This document shows, piece by piece, positions 1 to 6,801 of a DNA stretch of 41,303 nucleotides. This stretch comes from Candidatus Uhrbacteria bacterium RIFOXYB12_FULL_58_10 (GTDB lineage Bacteria > Patescibacteriota > Patescibacteriia > UBA9934 > GWF2-40-263), in NCBI GenBank assembly GCA_943354165.1, contig CALRBH010000007.1, forward strand, positions 1 to 41,303. The letters run 5' to 3'. Each line of letters opens with the position of its first letter. Position 1 is the stretch's first letter. Below the pieces are notes generated by a model that worked only from the letters and a program-made list of their open reading frames with translations, had not been told where the DNA came from and did no database searches. Both the position numbers and the translations under genes were made by a program.

Positions 1-1
1 T

Positions 2-1672
2 CAGACCGTCAAAGGTTTGGAAGAGAAGGCGAGCAAGGCCGGCATGGAAGTTTGTGTCCGCCTCGTGGTTTCCGGGAAAGACGCCCATGCCGCGGAGACG
101 ACGCTCTCAAGCATGATGGCGGCCTTCGCGCAGTTCAATATCTACGAATACGGCAACAGCTTCGTGAAAGCCGTTCCGCGATCGAAGAACGGTTTGGTGC
201 AAGGCTTCATTCGCCGGACGTTCGATGAAGGGCATCGCCTGATCCTGAATGCGGAAGAGATGGCCACGGTTTGGCATCTTCCCACCCCATGGACGGAAAC
301 GCCGAACATCCATTGGCTTGGCGCGCGCAAGGCTCCGGCTCCGGCAAACGTCCCAAACTCTGCGGACGGTCAGGTCGAGCTTGGCTTCAATGAGTATCGT
401 GGCGTAAAGACGCCGGTCTGGATCAAACAGGCAGACCGCCAGCGCCACATGTACATCATGGGCAAGTCCGGATCCGGTAAGTCCGAACTCATTGGGAAGC
501 TCGCGATCCAGGATATTGTCGCCGGCCGAGGTGTGGCCGTCGTTGATCCTCACGGCGACCTCATCGACAGGATCCTGGCGAACATTCCGCGCGAGCGCGT
601 GGACGACGTCATTTATTTCTGCCCAGCCGACACGGACCGTCCGATGGGACTCAATATGCTCGAGTCCAAGGACCCGGCCATGAGGGATTTCGCCGTGCAG
701 GAAATGATTTCCATTTTCTACAAGCTGTTCCCGCCAGAAATGATCGGCCCGATGTTCGAGCACAACATGCGCAACTTCATGTTGACCCTCATGTCAGACA
801 CGGAGAACCCGGGCACCATCGCCGAGGTGCCGCGCATGATCACGGATGACGCCTTCCAGAAGCAATGGCTCGCGAAGGTGACGGATCCCGTCGTTCGATC
901 GTTCTGGGAGAACGAAATTGCGAAGACGAGCGATTTCCACAAGTCCGAAATGTTCGGCTACCTCACCTCCAAGGTGGGCCGCTTCGTGGAAAACGAAATG
1001 ATGCGCAACATCATCGGCCAGGCCAAGTCGAGCTTCGACTTCCGTGAGGTGATGGACCAGCAGAAGATTCTGCTCGTGAACCTGTCGAAGGGGCGCACCG
1101 GCGACGTGAACGCGGAGCTCCTCGGTCTCATCATCGTCTCGAAGCTCCAGATGGCCGCGCTCGGCCGTGCCAACATGCCGGAAGCGGATCGAAAGGACTT
1201 CTACCTCTACATCGACGAGTTCCAGAACTTCATCACGGACTCCATCGCCACCATTCTTTCTGAGGCGCGTAAGTATCGTCTGGACCTGATCATCGCCCAC
1301 CAGTACACCAGCCAGCTGGTCAAGAACAATGACACGAAGATCCGGGACGCCGTGTTCGGGAACGTCGGAACCATGATGGTCGCCCGTATCGGTCCGGAAG
1401 ACGTAGAAACCTTCGAAAAGATTTATTCCCCGTACTTCGCCGGATACGACCTCCAGAACAGCGACAAGTTCACCTGGTTTACGAAGATGATCGTGGATAA
1501 CGCGTCAACCAAGCCGTTCACCATGGGCTTCAATCCGCCGCCAAAAGGCGACGTCGAGATCGCCGAGGCTATCAAGGAATTGTCCCGCTTGAAATACGGC
1601 CGTGATAAGGCGATAGTGGAGGCAGAGATCCAGGAGAGAACGACGATTAATGTTGCTCCGGCGGTGGAATAA
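2..1672 (+). CDS. VirD4/TraG-like type IV secretion ATPase, 5' end missing
   Basis: The frame is open from the first bases of the window, so the N-terminus is cut off; a TTG at 17 is only an internal codon. Counting from that TTG, a Walker A motif (GKSGSGKS) lies near residues 149-156, followed by a conserved VVDPHGDLIDRIL strand. A Walker B-like LYIDEFQNF lies near 396-404, and the following stretch SEARKYRLDLIIAHQY is typical of TraG/VirD4 and TraM-recognition ATPases. Such coupling-protein-like ATPases are common in CPR genomes next to type IV pilus/secretion genes and are thought to be membrane-anchored hexameric motors moving DNA or protein. Family assignment is firm; the substrate is unknown. 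The missing N-terminal part probably carries the membrane segments. Confidence 0.85.
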   Translation, partial: QTVKGLEEKASKAGMEVCVRLVVSGKDAHAAETTLSSMMAAFAQFNIYEYGNSFVKAVPRSKNGLVQGFIRRTFDEGHRLILNAEEMATVWHLPTPWTETPNIHWLGARKAPAPANVPNSADGQVELGFNEYRGVKTPVWIKQADRQRHMYIMGKSGSGKSELIGKLAIQDIVAGRGVAVVDPHGDLIDRILANIPRERVDDVIYFCPADTDRPMGLNMLESKDPAMRDFAVQEMISIFYKLFPPEMIGPMFEHNMRNFMLTLMSDTENPGTIAEVPRMITDDAFQKQWLAKVTDPVVRSFWENEIAKTSDFHKSEMFGYLTSKVGRFVENEMMRNIIGQAKSSFDFREVMDQQKILLVNLSKGRTGDVNAELLGLIIVSKLQMAALGRANMPEADRKDFYLYIDEFQNFITDSIATILSEARKYRLDLIIAHQYTSQLVKNNDTKIRDAVFGNVGTMMVARIGPEDVETFEKIYSPYFAGYDLQNSDKFTWFTKMIVDNASTKPFTMGFNPPPKGDVEIAEAIKELSRLKYGRDKAIVEAEIQERTTINVAPAVE

Positions 1673-1710
1673 GGGCGGTAATGGCTGTAAGGGCGGTTAG
1701 GGCGGTAAGT
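1671..1710 (+). repeat. G-rich tandem repeat after the ATPase gene
   Basis: The sequence repeats GGGCGGTAA / GGGCGGTTA units in the short gap between the ATPase stop and the next start. It has no inverted partner here. It resembles in style, not in sequence, the other junction repeats of this window. Confidence 0.6.
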
Positions 1711-1730
1711 GGGAGAAAAACAAAACAAAT

Positions 1731-2324
1731 ATGAAAGACGATGAGATCGTTTTTGAACCTGAACAGGATGGGGAAGGGGAGGTGCGGACGTCTGAGGAAA
1801 CGAAGCGGGAGATTGCGCTTCGTTTGCTTAGGCAGGTTCAGGAGGGTGTATCGAACGCTATTCGATTGCTTGAAGGAGGCGAATCTAGTTCACGTGCGGC
1901 GCTGGAGCTCATGCGGATCAATAAGGATGCGCGTGAAGTCACTGCGGAGGAAGGGCGCACTGTCCAGGGGATTTTCGACGGCAGCACGCTTGTTGGGAAC
2001 GATGGGCGCTCGTACCCCGTGCCGCCCAACTATGCGTCGAAGTCCCGTCTCGTGGAAGGCGATGTCATGAAACTGACCGTCCGCGAGGACGGAAGCTTTG
2101 TGTTCAAGCAAATCGGCCCGGTTGAGAGAAAACGGCTGGTCGGAAAACTCGCTACGGATGCATCCACAGGCGACCCTCTTGTCCTCGTCGGCACAACCCC
2201 GTACAAAGTCCTTAACGCCAGCGTAAGCTTCTTCCGCGCCTCGCCCGGAGATGAGGCGGTGATCTTGGTTCCGAAAGGCGCCAAGGCTGTATGGGCCGCC
2301 CTCGAAAATATCTTGAAATCATGA
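1731..2324 (+). CDS. Conserved hypothetical protein upstream of dnaX
   Basis: The product is 197 residues and I recognise no family. The N-terminal third is acidic and helical (residues about 1-65). The middle contains a VEGDVMKLTVREDGSFVFKQ stretch that looks like a small beta-rich domain, followed by a Lys/Arg-rich turn (ERKRLVGKL) and a second beta-rich half. There is no signal peptide or membrane segment, so it is probably cytosolic. Its stop overlaps the dnaX start as ATGA, so the two are likely translated together and the gene may be linked to replication. The ATG at 1731 gives the longest sensible product; no strong Shine-Dalgarno is visible before it. Confidence 0.75.
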   Translation: MKDDEIVFEPEQDGEGEVRTSEETKREIALRLLRQVQEGVSNAIRLLEGGESSSRAALELMRINKDAREVTAEEGRTVQGIFDGSTLVGNDGRSYPVPPNYASKSRLVEGDVMKLTVREDGSFVFKQIGPVERKRLVGKLATDASTGDPLVLVGTTPYKVLNASVSFFRASPGDEAVILVPKGAKAVWAALENILKS

Positions 2325-3937
2325 GTCTCGCTTTGTATCGAAAATACCGCCCGGCCCGATTCGAGGACGTGGCTGGCCAAGAAACCGTCGTTCGAACGGT
2401 GCGCAACCAGCTTGCTTCTGGTTCGCTAGCGCATGCGTACCTGTTTACCGGCCCGCGCGGAGTAGGGAAGACCACCATCGCGCGCATCCTTGCGAAGGCG
2501 GCGAACTGTTTAGAGTTGAAAGATGGGGAGCCTTGCGACACGTGTACAGCTTGCGTGTCGATCCAGAACGGTTCCGCCCTCGATATCATCGAGATCGATG
2601 CGGCTTCGAACACGCAGGTCGAAAAGGTTCGCGACGTCATCGTGGACGGTGTGCGCTTCGCCCCGAGTGCGCTCAAACGCAAGGTGTATATCATCGACGA
2701 AGTGCATATGCTTTCGACGGGCTCGTTCAACGCCTTGTTGAAGACTCTCGAAGAACCGCCAGCTCATGCCTTGTTTATCCTCGCAACAACCGAGATCCAC
2801 AAAGTTCCCGCCACGGTCATTTCCCGTTGCCAGCGATTCGATTTCCGGAAGATTCCCGCACAGGTCATCGTCGACACACTGAAGTCGATTGCGAAGAAAG
2901 AGGGGATCGAAGTCGAAGATCAAGTCTTCTCCGAAGTCGCCAGACACGCCGATGGCGGGCTTCGTGATGCGGAAAGCGTCTTCGGCCAGCTCCTCGCCCT
3001 CGGGGAGAGAAAAGTGACGATGCGCGAAGCCATGCTCGTTTTACCCGCGTCGTCTGCCGAACGCACGTTCGAAATCCTCGCCGCGCTCGCACGGAAGGAC
3101 GCGGCAGGCGCGATTCAGGCACTGAACGTTTCTGTCGAGGAAGGCATCGACATGCCGCACTTGTGCGACGACCTCATCGACACCCTCCGCGCCGCGCTCC
3201 TCGTCTCCATCGGGTCGCCCGCCTCCGCCAGGGACCCTTCGGCAAGCTCAGGGCTCGGCCAGTTCGACGACACCGCGCGCGCCGCCATCGCGCAAGCGGC
3301 AGCCCAGCTAGGCACCGCGCGCGCCGCAGACGCCGTCCGCCGCCTGAGCGACGCCAAGCGCCACATGAAATCCGATTCCATCCCGCAGCTCTCGTTAGAG
3401 ATTGCGTTTGTTGAGCTGTGTTCGCGTGAGGACGCGAAAGGTTTGGAAGGTTTGGGAAGTTCGGGAAGTTTGGGAGGTTCGAAAAAACCCGAACTTTCAA
3501 CTGCCTCAGTTATCCAACCCGTCGAAACAGTTCCTTCCCAACCTTCCGAACCTCCCAAACCTCCCCAACCCACGAGCGTTGTGCCCATCGCACCCATCGC
3601 TACCGCCTTCGGCGGTGCCGTGCCCGTCATAAGTCTCGACGACGTAAAGAGCCGCTGGCCAGAGGTGTTCGCCACGCTCAAGTCCGTGAACGCCTCGCTC
3701 CCCATCGTTATTAATGCCGGCGAAATTTCCCGCATCGACGGCGACCGTATCGAGATGAACTTTACGTATGCGATGCATGCGGACATGGTGAACGCGGACC
3801 GGAACCGCAAGCTCCTTGAACCGGTTCTTGAGCGCATCTATGGGAAGAAGATGTATGTGATCGGTACCCATGCGCACAAGGAATCGGATGAGACGGTAAA
3901 CCTGCTCGTCCAGGAGTTCGGGGGGAGTGCCGCCTAA
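2321..3937 (+). CDS. dnaX: DNA polymerase III subunit gamma/tau
   Basis: This is the clamp-loader ATPase of the replisome. The N-terminus MSLALYRKYRPARFEDVAGQ is the classic DnaX start, so I place the start at ATG 2321, overlapping the previous stop as ATGA, not at the in-frame ATG 2291. A Walker A (GPRGVGKTT) lies near residue 45, a zinc module with CLELKDGEPCDTCTAC follows, then a DEVHM Walker B and a sensor-1 region (ATTEIHKVPATV). The product is 538 residues. From about residue 372 the AAA+ core gives way to a low-complexity linker encoded by short repeats (GLGSSGSLGGS, then PSQPSEPPKPPQP), followed by a C-terminal domain. A second short repeat encodes DPSASSG near residue 305. These insertions keep the frame open. 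Confidence 0.96.
   Translation: MSLALYRKYRPARFEDVAGQETVVRTVRNQLASGSLAHAYLFTGPRGVGKTTIARILAKAANCLELKDGEPCDTCTACVSIQNGSALDIIEIDAASNTQVEKVRDVIVDGVRFAPSALKRKVYIIDEVHMLSTGSFNALLKTLEEPPAHALFILATTEIHKVPATVISRCQRFDFRKIPAQVIVDTLKSIAKKEGIEVEDQVFSEVARHADGGLRDAESVFGQLLALGERKVTMREAMLVLPASSAERTFEILAALARKDAAGAIQALNVSVEEGIDMPHLCDDLIDTLRAALLVSIGSPASARDPSASSGLGQFDDTARAAIAQAAAQLGTARAADAVRRLSDAKRHMKSDSIPQLSLEIAFVELCSREDAKGLEGLGSSGSLGGSKKPELSTASVIQPVETVPSQPSEPPKPPQPTSVVPIAPIATAFGGAVPVISLDDVKSRWPEVFATLKSVNASLPIVINAGEISRIDGDRIEMNFTYAMHADMVNADRNRKLLEPVLERIYGKKMYVIGTHAHKESDETVNLLVQEFGGSAA
3235..3253 (+). repeat. REP-like CCCTTCG..AAGCTCAGGG repeat inside dnaX
   Basis: The copy reads CCCTTCGGCAAGCTCAGGG. It matches, with one change, the central unit CCTTCGACAAGCTCAGG found inside dus at 5515-5531. 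Here it is translated as PSASSG within DnaX. Confidence 0.7.
3440..3571. repeat. Inverted pair of G-rich and C-rich repeats inside dnaX
   Basis: The left arm (3440-3481) is built from GGTTTGGGAAGTTCGGGAGG-like units and the right arm (3533-3571) from the complementary CCTCCCAAACCTCCCC type. The arms could fold together around a loop of about 50 nt. The right arm shares a 25-nt identical stretch with the repeat before pilM (12981-13015), and a related copy lies at 22726-22754. In DnaX the arms encode a Gly/Ser-rich and then a Pro-rich linker. Confidence 0.7.
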
Positions 3938-3966
3938 AAAAAAGAGTGACACCCAGTGAGGGTGTC
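3936..3966 (-). terminator. Rho-independent terminator of the small Cys-rich gene
   Basis: A 7-bp stem GACACCC/GGGTGTC with a 5-nt loop is followed, on the minus strand, by eight T residues. It overlaps the dnaX stop codon. Its direction fits the minus-strand gene at 3984-4199. Confidence 0.75.
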
Positions 3967-3983
3967 GAAGGCGGTTGCCTGGG

Positions 3984-4199
3984 TCAGCTTTTGGGACGTT
4001 TCCCAAGCTGATTCAATAGGGCTTTTGCGATCTGTTCGGACCGCGGCACGTTGATTGACTGTGCCTTCCGGCGCGATTCCCTAATACTCTCATTGGAAGC
4101 CTCGAAGGACTTCACGCAGGAATCACAGACACCGCATCGTTCTCGTTTCATTCCGTCTGTTGGGGGAGGGCAAAAGGAGCAATCCTGCTTCATGTCCAC
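3984..4199 (-). CDS. Small cysteine-rich protein, probable zinc ribbon
   Basis: The product has 71 residues with a cysteine pattern near the N-terminus (DCSFCPP, then RCGVCDSC), suggesting one bound zinc. The C-terminal half is a charged helix (SEQIAKALLNQLGKRPKS). I do not recognise a named family. Support that it is a real gene: a GGAGA Shine-Dalgarno sits about 7 nt before the GTG at 4199, a TTGAAG/TATATC promoter-like pair lies upstream, and a clear terminator follows on the same strand. An ATG at 4193 is an alternative start. It is convergent with dnaX. Role unknown; a nucleic-acid-binding or regulatory job would be a guess. Confidence 0.6.
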   Translation of the reverse strand: MDMKQDCSFCPPPTDGMKRERCGVCDSCVKSFEASNESIRESRRKAQSINVPRSEQIAKALLNQLGKRPKS

Positions 4200-4318
4200 G
4201 TCTCAATCTCCATGAGGAACCGAAATGATATATGAACTGGAGCGAACCTTCAAGGGTCTTTGACGGCGGTTCAAGGCGTTGACGATGTAACGAGAATCGC
4301 CTATTATCCCCGTCGTAT

Positions 4319-4392
4319 TCCGAGATCGTCTAACGGCAGGACAGAGGACTCTGAATCCTCTAATCATGGTTCGAATCCATGTCTCGGAACCA
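4319..4392 (+). tRNA. tRNA-Gln (anticodon CTG)
   Basis: The acceptor stem TCCGAGA pairs with TCTCGGA, followed by A and an encoded CCA. The anticodon arm is GAGGA-CTCTGAA-TCCTC, giving anticodon CTG (reads CAG). The T arm is CATGG-TTCGAAT-CCATG. All four arms fold. A terminator follows directly. Confidence 0.95.
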
Positions 4393-4396
4393 AAAA

Positions 4397-4425
4397 CATA
4401 CCACCCGACCGGGTGGTATGTTTTT
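4397..4425 (+). terminator. Terminator of tRNA-Gln
   Basis: A perfect 10-bp stem CATACCACCC/GGGTGGTATG with a GACC loop is followed by five T residues. It starts 5 nt after the tRNA CCA end. Confidence 0.9.
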
Positions 4426-4426
4426 G

Positions 4427-4457
4427 CCCTGAGCGAGGCCACAGCCGAGTCGAAGGG
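4427..4457. repeat. REP-like CCCTGAGC..GTCGAAGGG repeat
   Basis: CCCTGAGCGAGGCC and GCCGAGTCGAAGGG flank a short spacer. The same two half-sites flank the element inside dus at 5494-5557. This is a shorter, intergenic version. Confidence 0.65.
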
Positions 4458-4483
4458 CTTCGAATCGCTGGGGATATTTTAGC

Positions 4484-4512
4484 TTGACCATGAAAGTACG
4501 CCAGAGTAATAT
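4484..4512 (+). promoter_or_regulatory. Sigma70-type promoter without a downstream gene
   Basis: A -35 box TTGACC (4484-4489) and a -10 box TAATAT (4507-4512) are separated by 17 nt, which predicts a start near 4519. No plus-strand gene follows; a terminator lies about 85 nt downstream. Confidence 0.6.
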
Positions 4513-4518
4513 TATAGG

Positions 4519-4603
4519 GCTGTGATGGACGCGGGATCTCCGTCCCGTTCCACTCCGGCTCTTCTGAAAACACCTGGTCGTGGGGGCCGGGTGTTTTCGT
4601 TTT
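4519..4603 (+). ncRNA. Candidate small RNA between tRNA-Gln and dus
   Basis: About 85 nt lie between a good promoter and an 11-bp terminator hairpin, with no open frame of its own. Inside, CGGGA/TCCCG (within CGGGATCTCCGTCCCG) forms a small hairpin. It lacks the conserved loops of SRP RNA, the tRNA-like ends of tmRNA and RNase P motifs, so I cannot name it. The terminator could equally serve the minus-strand dus gene that ends at 4608, so the case rests mostly on the promoter. Confidence 0.35.
4567..4603. terminator. Bidirectional terminator between the small RNA and dus
   Basis: AAAACACCTGG pairs with CCGGGTGTTTT over 11 bp around a 9-nt loop. T runs occur on both sides depending on strand, so it can end plus-strand transcription and the minus-strand dus transcript, whose stop is 5 nt away. 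Confidence 0.8.
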
Positions 4604-4607
4604 GGGC

Positions 4608-5696
4608 CTATTCGGCGTACTGCGCGTTGAGTTTTTCAGCCACCCCGAGAAACGCTTCGAGGGACGCCATGTCGCTCACCTTGTTCATTTCTCCGCGGAG
4701 TTCCTTTGCCCCATGTTGGCCCTTGAAGTACCAGGTGAGATGCTTGCGGAAACTCACGAGTCCATCCTCGCCATACTGCTGCAGATGGAGTTTCGCATGC
4801 TCACGAATGGTGCGAAGCCGTTCCTCGAGCGTCACTTCGCGCATAGGTCGACCATTAAGGAGATCGTCGGTTTGGGCGAAGATCCATGGATTGCCAAGCG
4901 CACCGCGCGCGACGAGTACGCCATCGCACCCAGTCGCCGTCAGACAGTCGACGACTTTCTGTGCCGTATGTGCATCGCCGTTTGCGAGGACGGGGATCGA
5001 AACACGCTTTTTCATCTCGGCGATCATCTCCCAGTTCGAAGAACCACTGTATCCCTGCAATTTCGTGCGGCCGTGCACCGTAATGAGCTCGGCACCAGCT
5101 TCCTCAAGCTTCGGGGCAAACTCAAGACATTCACGCGGATCGCTCCAGCCTGTGCGGATCTTTACGGAGACAGGAACGTTTGGAACCGCTGCCTTGATCG
5201 CCCGGATGATCGCTTGGGCCCGCGGCGCGTCTTTCATGAGGGCGGCGCCATTAAAGTTATGGACGATCTTATAGACGGGGCAGCCCATGTTGATGTCGAA
5301 GGCCTCGGGCTTGTGCTGCTCGTAAATGATGCGCGCCGCTTCGCCCATTGTCTCCGGTTCGCTTCCGAAGAGCTGCTGCACAAGCGGGCGCTCCGCTGGA
5401 TGGATGTCGGTCATCCCAAGCGTCTTTTCGCTTCCGCGGGTTACGGCTTCCGAGGAAACCATCTCCCGAAATACGACCGTTCGATCCGTTATTCCCTGAG
5501 CGGAGCCACCGTGGCCTTCGACAAGCTCAGGCAATAAGGGTGGCGGAGTCGAAGGGCTTGGGATGGCTATGACAGGTCCCAGTCCCCATCGCTCATTTAC
5601 GATTCGTACGGATTGACAAAACGCCGAATCGGTCATGTCGGCCATCGGAGAAAGCGCCACAATCGGGCGGGGAAGGTTTTTCCAGGAGAAGCCCAT
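4608..5696 (-). CDS. dus: tRNA-dihydrouridine synthase with a repeat-encoded insert
   Basis: An FMN-dependent enzyme that reduces uridine to dihydrouridine in the tRNA D-loop. The TIM-barrel start MGFSWKNLPRPIVALSPMAD, the catalytic loop with NMGCPVYKIV (Cys acts as proton donor), a VKIRTGW strand, HGRTKLQGYSG, and the FMN-phosphate sites VLANGDA and VARGALGNPWIF are all present in order. The C-terminal part is the usual helical tRNA-binding domain. The product is 362 residues. Residues about 47-67 (PSTPPPLLPELVEGHGGSAQ) do not belong to the family: they are the translation of a REP-like element at 5494-5557. The insert falls in a surface region before the ATRGSEKTLGM segment, so the enzyme is probably active. 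The exact Dus subfamily is not certain. Confidence 0.93.
   Translation of the reverse strand: MGFSWKNLPRPIVALSPMADMTDSAFCQSVRIVNERWGLGPVIAIPSPSTPPPLLPELVEGHGGSAQGITDRTVVFREMVSSEAVTRGSEKTLGMTDIHPAERPLVQQLFGSEPETMGEAARIIYEQHKPEAFDINMGCPVYKIVHNFNGAALMKDAPRAQAIIRAIKAAVPNVPVSVKIRTGWSDPRECLEFAPKLEEAGAELITVHGRTKLQGYSGSSNWEMIAEMKKRVSIPVLANGDAHTAQKVVDCLTATGCDGVLVARGALGNPWIFAQTDDLLNGRPMREVTLEERLRTIREHAKLHLQQYGEDGLVSFRKHLTWYFKGQHGAKELRGEMNKVSDMASLEAFLGVAEKLNAQYAE
5494..5557. repeat. REP-like composite palindrome inserted in dus
   Basis: Two interleaved inverted pairs are visible: CCTGAGC with GCTCAGG, and CCTTCGAC with GTCGAAGG, plus GCCACC with GGTGGC. The unit CCTTCGACAAGCTCAGG is of a kind seen in many environmental genomes, where it is translated as PELVEG or similar. 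Here its 64 bases sit in frame within dus. Confidence 0.75.
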
Positions 5697-5697
5697 G

Positions 5698-5725
5698 TTG
5701 TTTTTATTCGAAACGATCGTATACT
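5698..5725 (+). promoter_or_regulatory. Promoter of the thioredoxin/VKOR operon, divergent from dus
   Basis: A -35-like TTGTTT (5698-5703) and a -10 TATACT (5720-5725) are spaced by 16 nt. The -10 lies in the palindrome GTATAC, so its reverse (AGTATA) can serve as a -10 for the divergent dus gene. The 9-mer GTATACTAG recurs at the divergent mutY promoter region (30290). Confidence 0.5.
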
Positions 5726-5760
5726 AGTCTCATTCAACGAATATTTCAAGCATTTCCCTT

Positions 5761-6156
5761 ATGAAATCTATATCGTCTTCCACGGCCCTTATCGCAGGCG
5801 CGTTACTTGTTGTGGTCGGACTTCTTGGTTATGCGGTATTCCACACAGCTGCACCTTCCGTAAACGACGGTTTTGCGCAATGTCTGACAGAGAAGGGCGT
5901 GAAGTTTTATGGCGCATGGTGGTGCCCTCATTGCACGGCGCAGAAAAAACTCTTCGGCACCGCATTTTCGAAGCTTACCTCCATCGAGTGTTCGCCAAAC
6001 AACACCAAGTCCATGTCCGTTCAGTGTAAGAACGATGGGATCGAAAGCTTCCCGACCTGGGTGTTCTCCGACGGAACCAAATTAGCCGGCGAACAGTCAT
6101 TTAACAAGCTCGCCGAGAAGACAAAATGTGAGCTTCCTAAACAAGAGGGAGTATGA
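5761..6156 (+). CDS. Membrane-anchored thioredoxin-like protein (CPHC)
   Basis: The product has 131 residues. Residues about 8-28 form one N-terminal membrane anchor, with the rest outside the membrane. The active site WWCPHC (C55, C58) and a cis-Pro-like SFPTWVF segment mark a thioredoxin fold. Its stop overlaps the start of the VKOR gene as ATGA. The pair is the known partnership in which a DsbA-like thioredoxin introduces disulfides into exported proteins and is re-oxidised by VKOR. The exported pilin at 14128 carries several cysteines and is a plausible client, which is inference. Two further cysteine pairs in the C-terminal half could form structural disulfides. Confidence 0.88.
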   Translation: MKSISSSTALIAGALLVVVGLLGYAVFHTAAPSVNDGFAQCLTEKGVKFYGAWWCPHCTAQKKLFGTAFSKLTSIECSPNNTKSMSVQCKNDGIESFPTWVFSDGTKLAGEQSFNKLAEKTKCELPKQEGV

Positions 6157-6608
6157 TCGTCACTGACAGAAAACTTTTGATGGGGATCAAGGTCCTTGCC
6201 TTGATCGGCGCAGGGATCGCCGTGTATTCGCTCGCGCATAAAAGCGGATTCGCGTCCGGGTCGTTCTGCACGATCGGCACCACGTTCAATTGTGATATCG
6301 TGAACAAAGGTCCTTACTCGGAGCTCTACGGAATCCCCGTGGCTCTGATCGGTATTCTCGGGTACGGCTTCCTTGCCATGACCGCCTTCCTGAAACTCCG
6401 TTCGCCCGCTGATAAGACTCTTACAAAACTCTTGGGTCTTGGCACGATTGGTGGCCTCGGATTCAGCCTATACCTTACAAGCATCGAAGCGTTCGTCCTG
6501 CAGACCTGGTGCCTGCTGTGTCTTACGTCCCAAGCCATCATTCTCACCATCCTTGTCCTAACCATCATCTATGCAATTCGTGAACGTCGATCGGGAAGCG
6601 CTGTTTGA
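6153..6608 (+). CDS. Vitamin K epoxide reductase (VKOR) family protein
   Basis: The product has 151 residues with four predicted membrane helices. It shows the VKOR signature: loop cysteines C39 and C47, the conserved YSELYGIP serine-containing segment, and the active-site pair in TWCLLC (C120, C123). Bacterial VKOR replaces DsbB, passing electrons from the thioredoxin partner to quinone. Translationally coupled to the thioredoxin-like gene upstream through ATGA. The final codons overlap the next start by 38 nt. Confidence 0.92.
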   Translation: MIVTDRKLLMGIKVLALIGAGIAVYSLAHKSGFASGSFCTIGTTFNCDIVNKGPYSELYGIPVALIGILGYGFLAMTAFLKLRSPADKTLTKLLGLGTIGGLGFSLYLTSIEAFVLQTWCLLCLTSQAIILTILVLTIIYAIRERRSGSAV

Positions 6609-6801
6609 AGAAATCGTTGAGAAAGGCCGCGAAGAGGGGATCACGGACGAAGCCGCCTACCGCGATCTTGTCGATGACATCGTCGAGACTCATCGTCGTG
6701 TAGGCGAAATGCACGATGATAGTAATACAGACGGCTTGTCCGAAAACATGGTCGCGCGGTTTGCGGAATACCTTGAACGCATGGGCGAAGCCAAGCTATG
6801 A
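6571..6801 (+). CDS. Small acidic hypothetical protein
   Basis: A 76-residue soluble, acidic, all-helical protein with no recognised domain. It overlaps the VKOR gene by 38 nt if ATG 6571 is used; the in-frame GTG at 6580 is an alternative start. Its stop overlaps the next start as ATGA, so it is sandwiched in the same operon as VKOR and the beta-CASP RNase. Function unknown. Confidence 0.65.
   Translation: MQFVNVDREALFEEIVEKGREEGITDEAAYRDLVDDIVETHRRVGEMHDDSNTDGLSENMVARFAEYLERMGEAKL

Noticed and set aside
107-763. Minus-strand frame of 218 codons inside the ATPase gene
   Set aside because: It lies wholly within a conserved gene in a GC-rich region where antisense frames stay open by composition.
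3115-3837. Minus-strand frame of 240 codons inside dnaX
   Set aside because: It covers the repeats and linker of dnaX; the product is low complexity and the real gene is clear.
4602-5537. A long plus-strand open frame (311 codons) opposite dus
   Set aside because: It is the mirror of a well-conserved enzyme on the minus strand, with no family resemblance and no Shine-Dalgarno.
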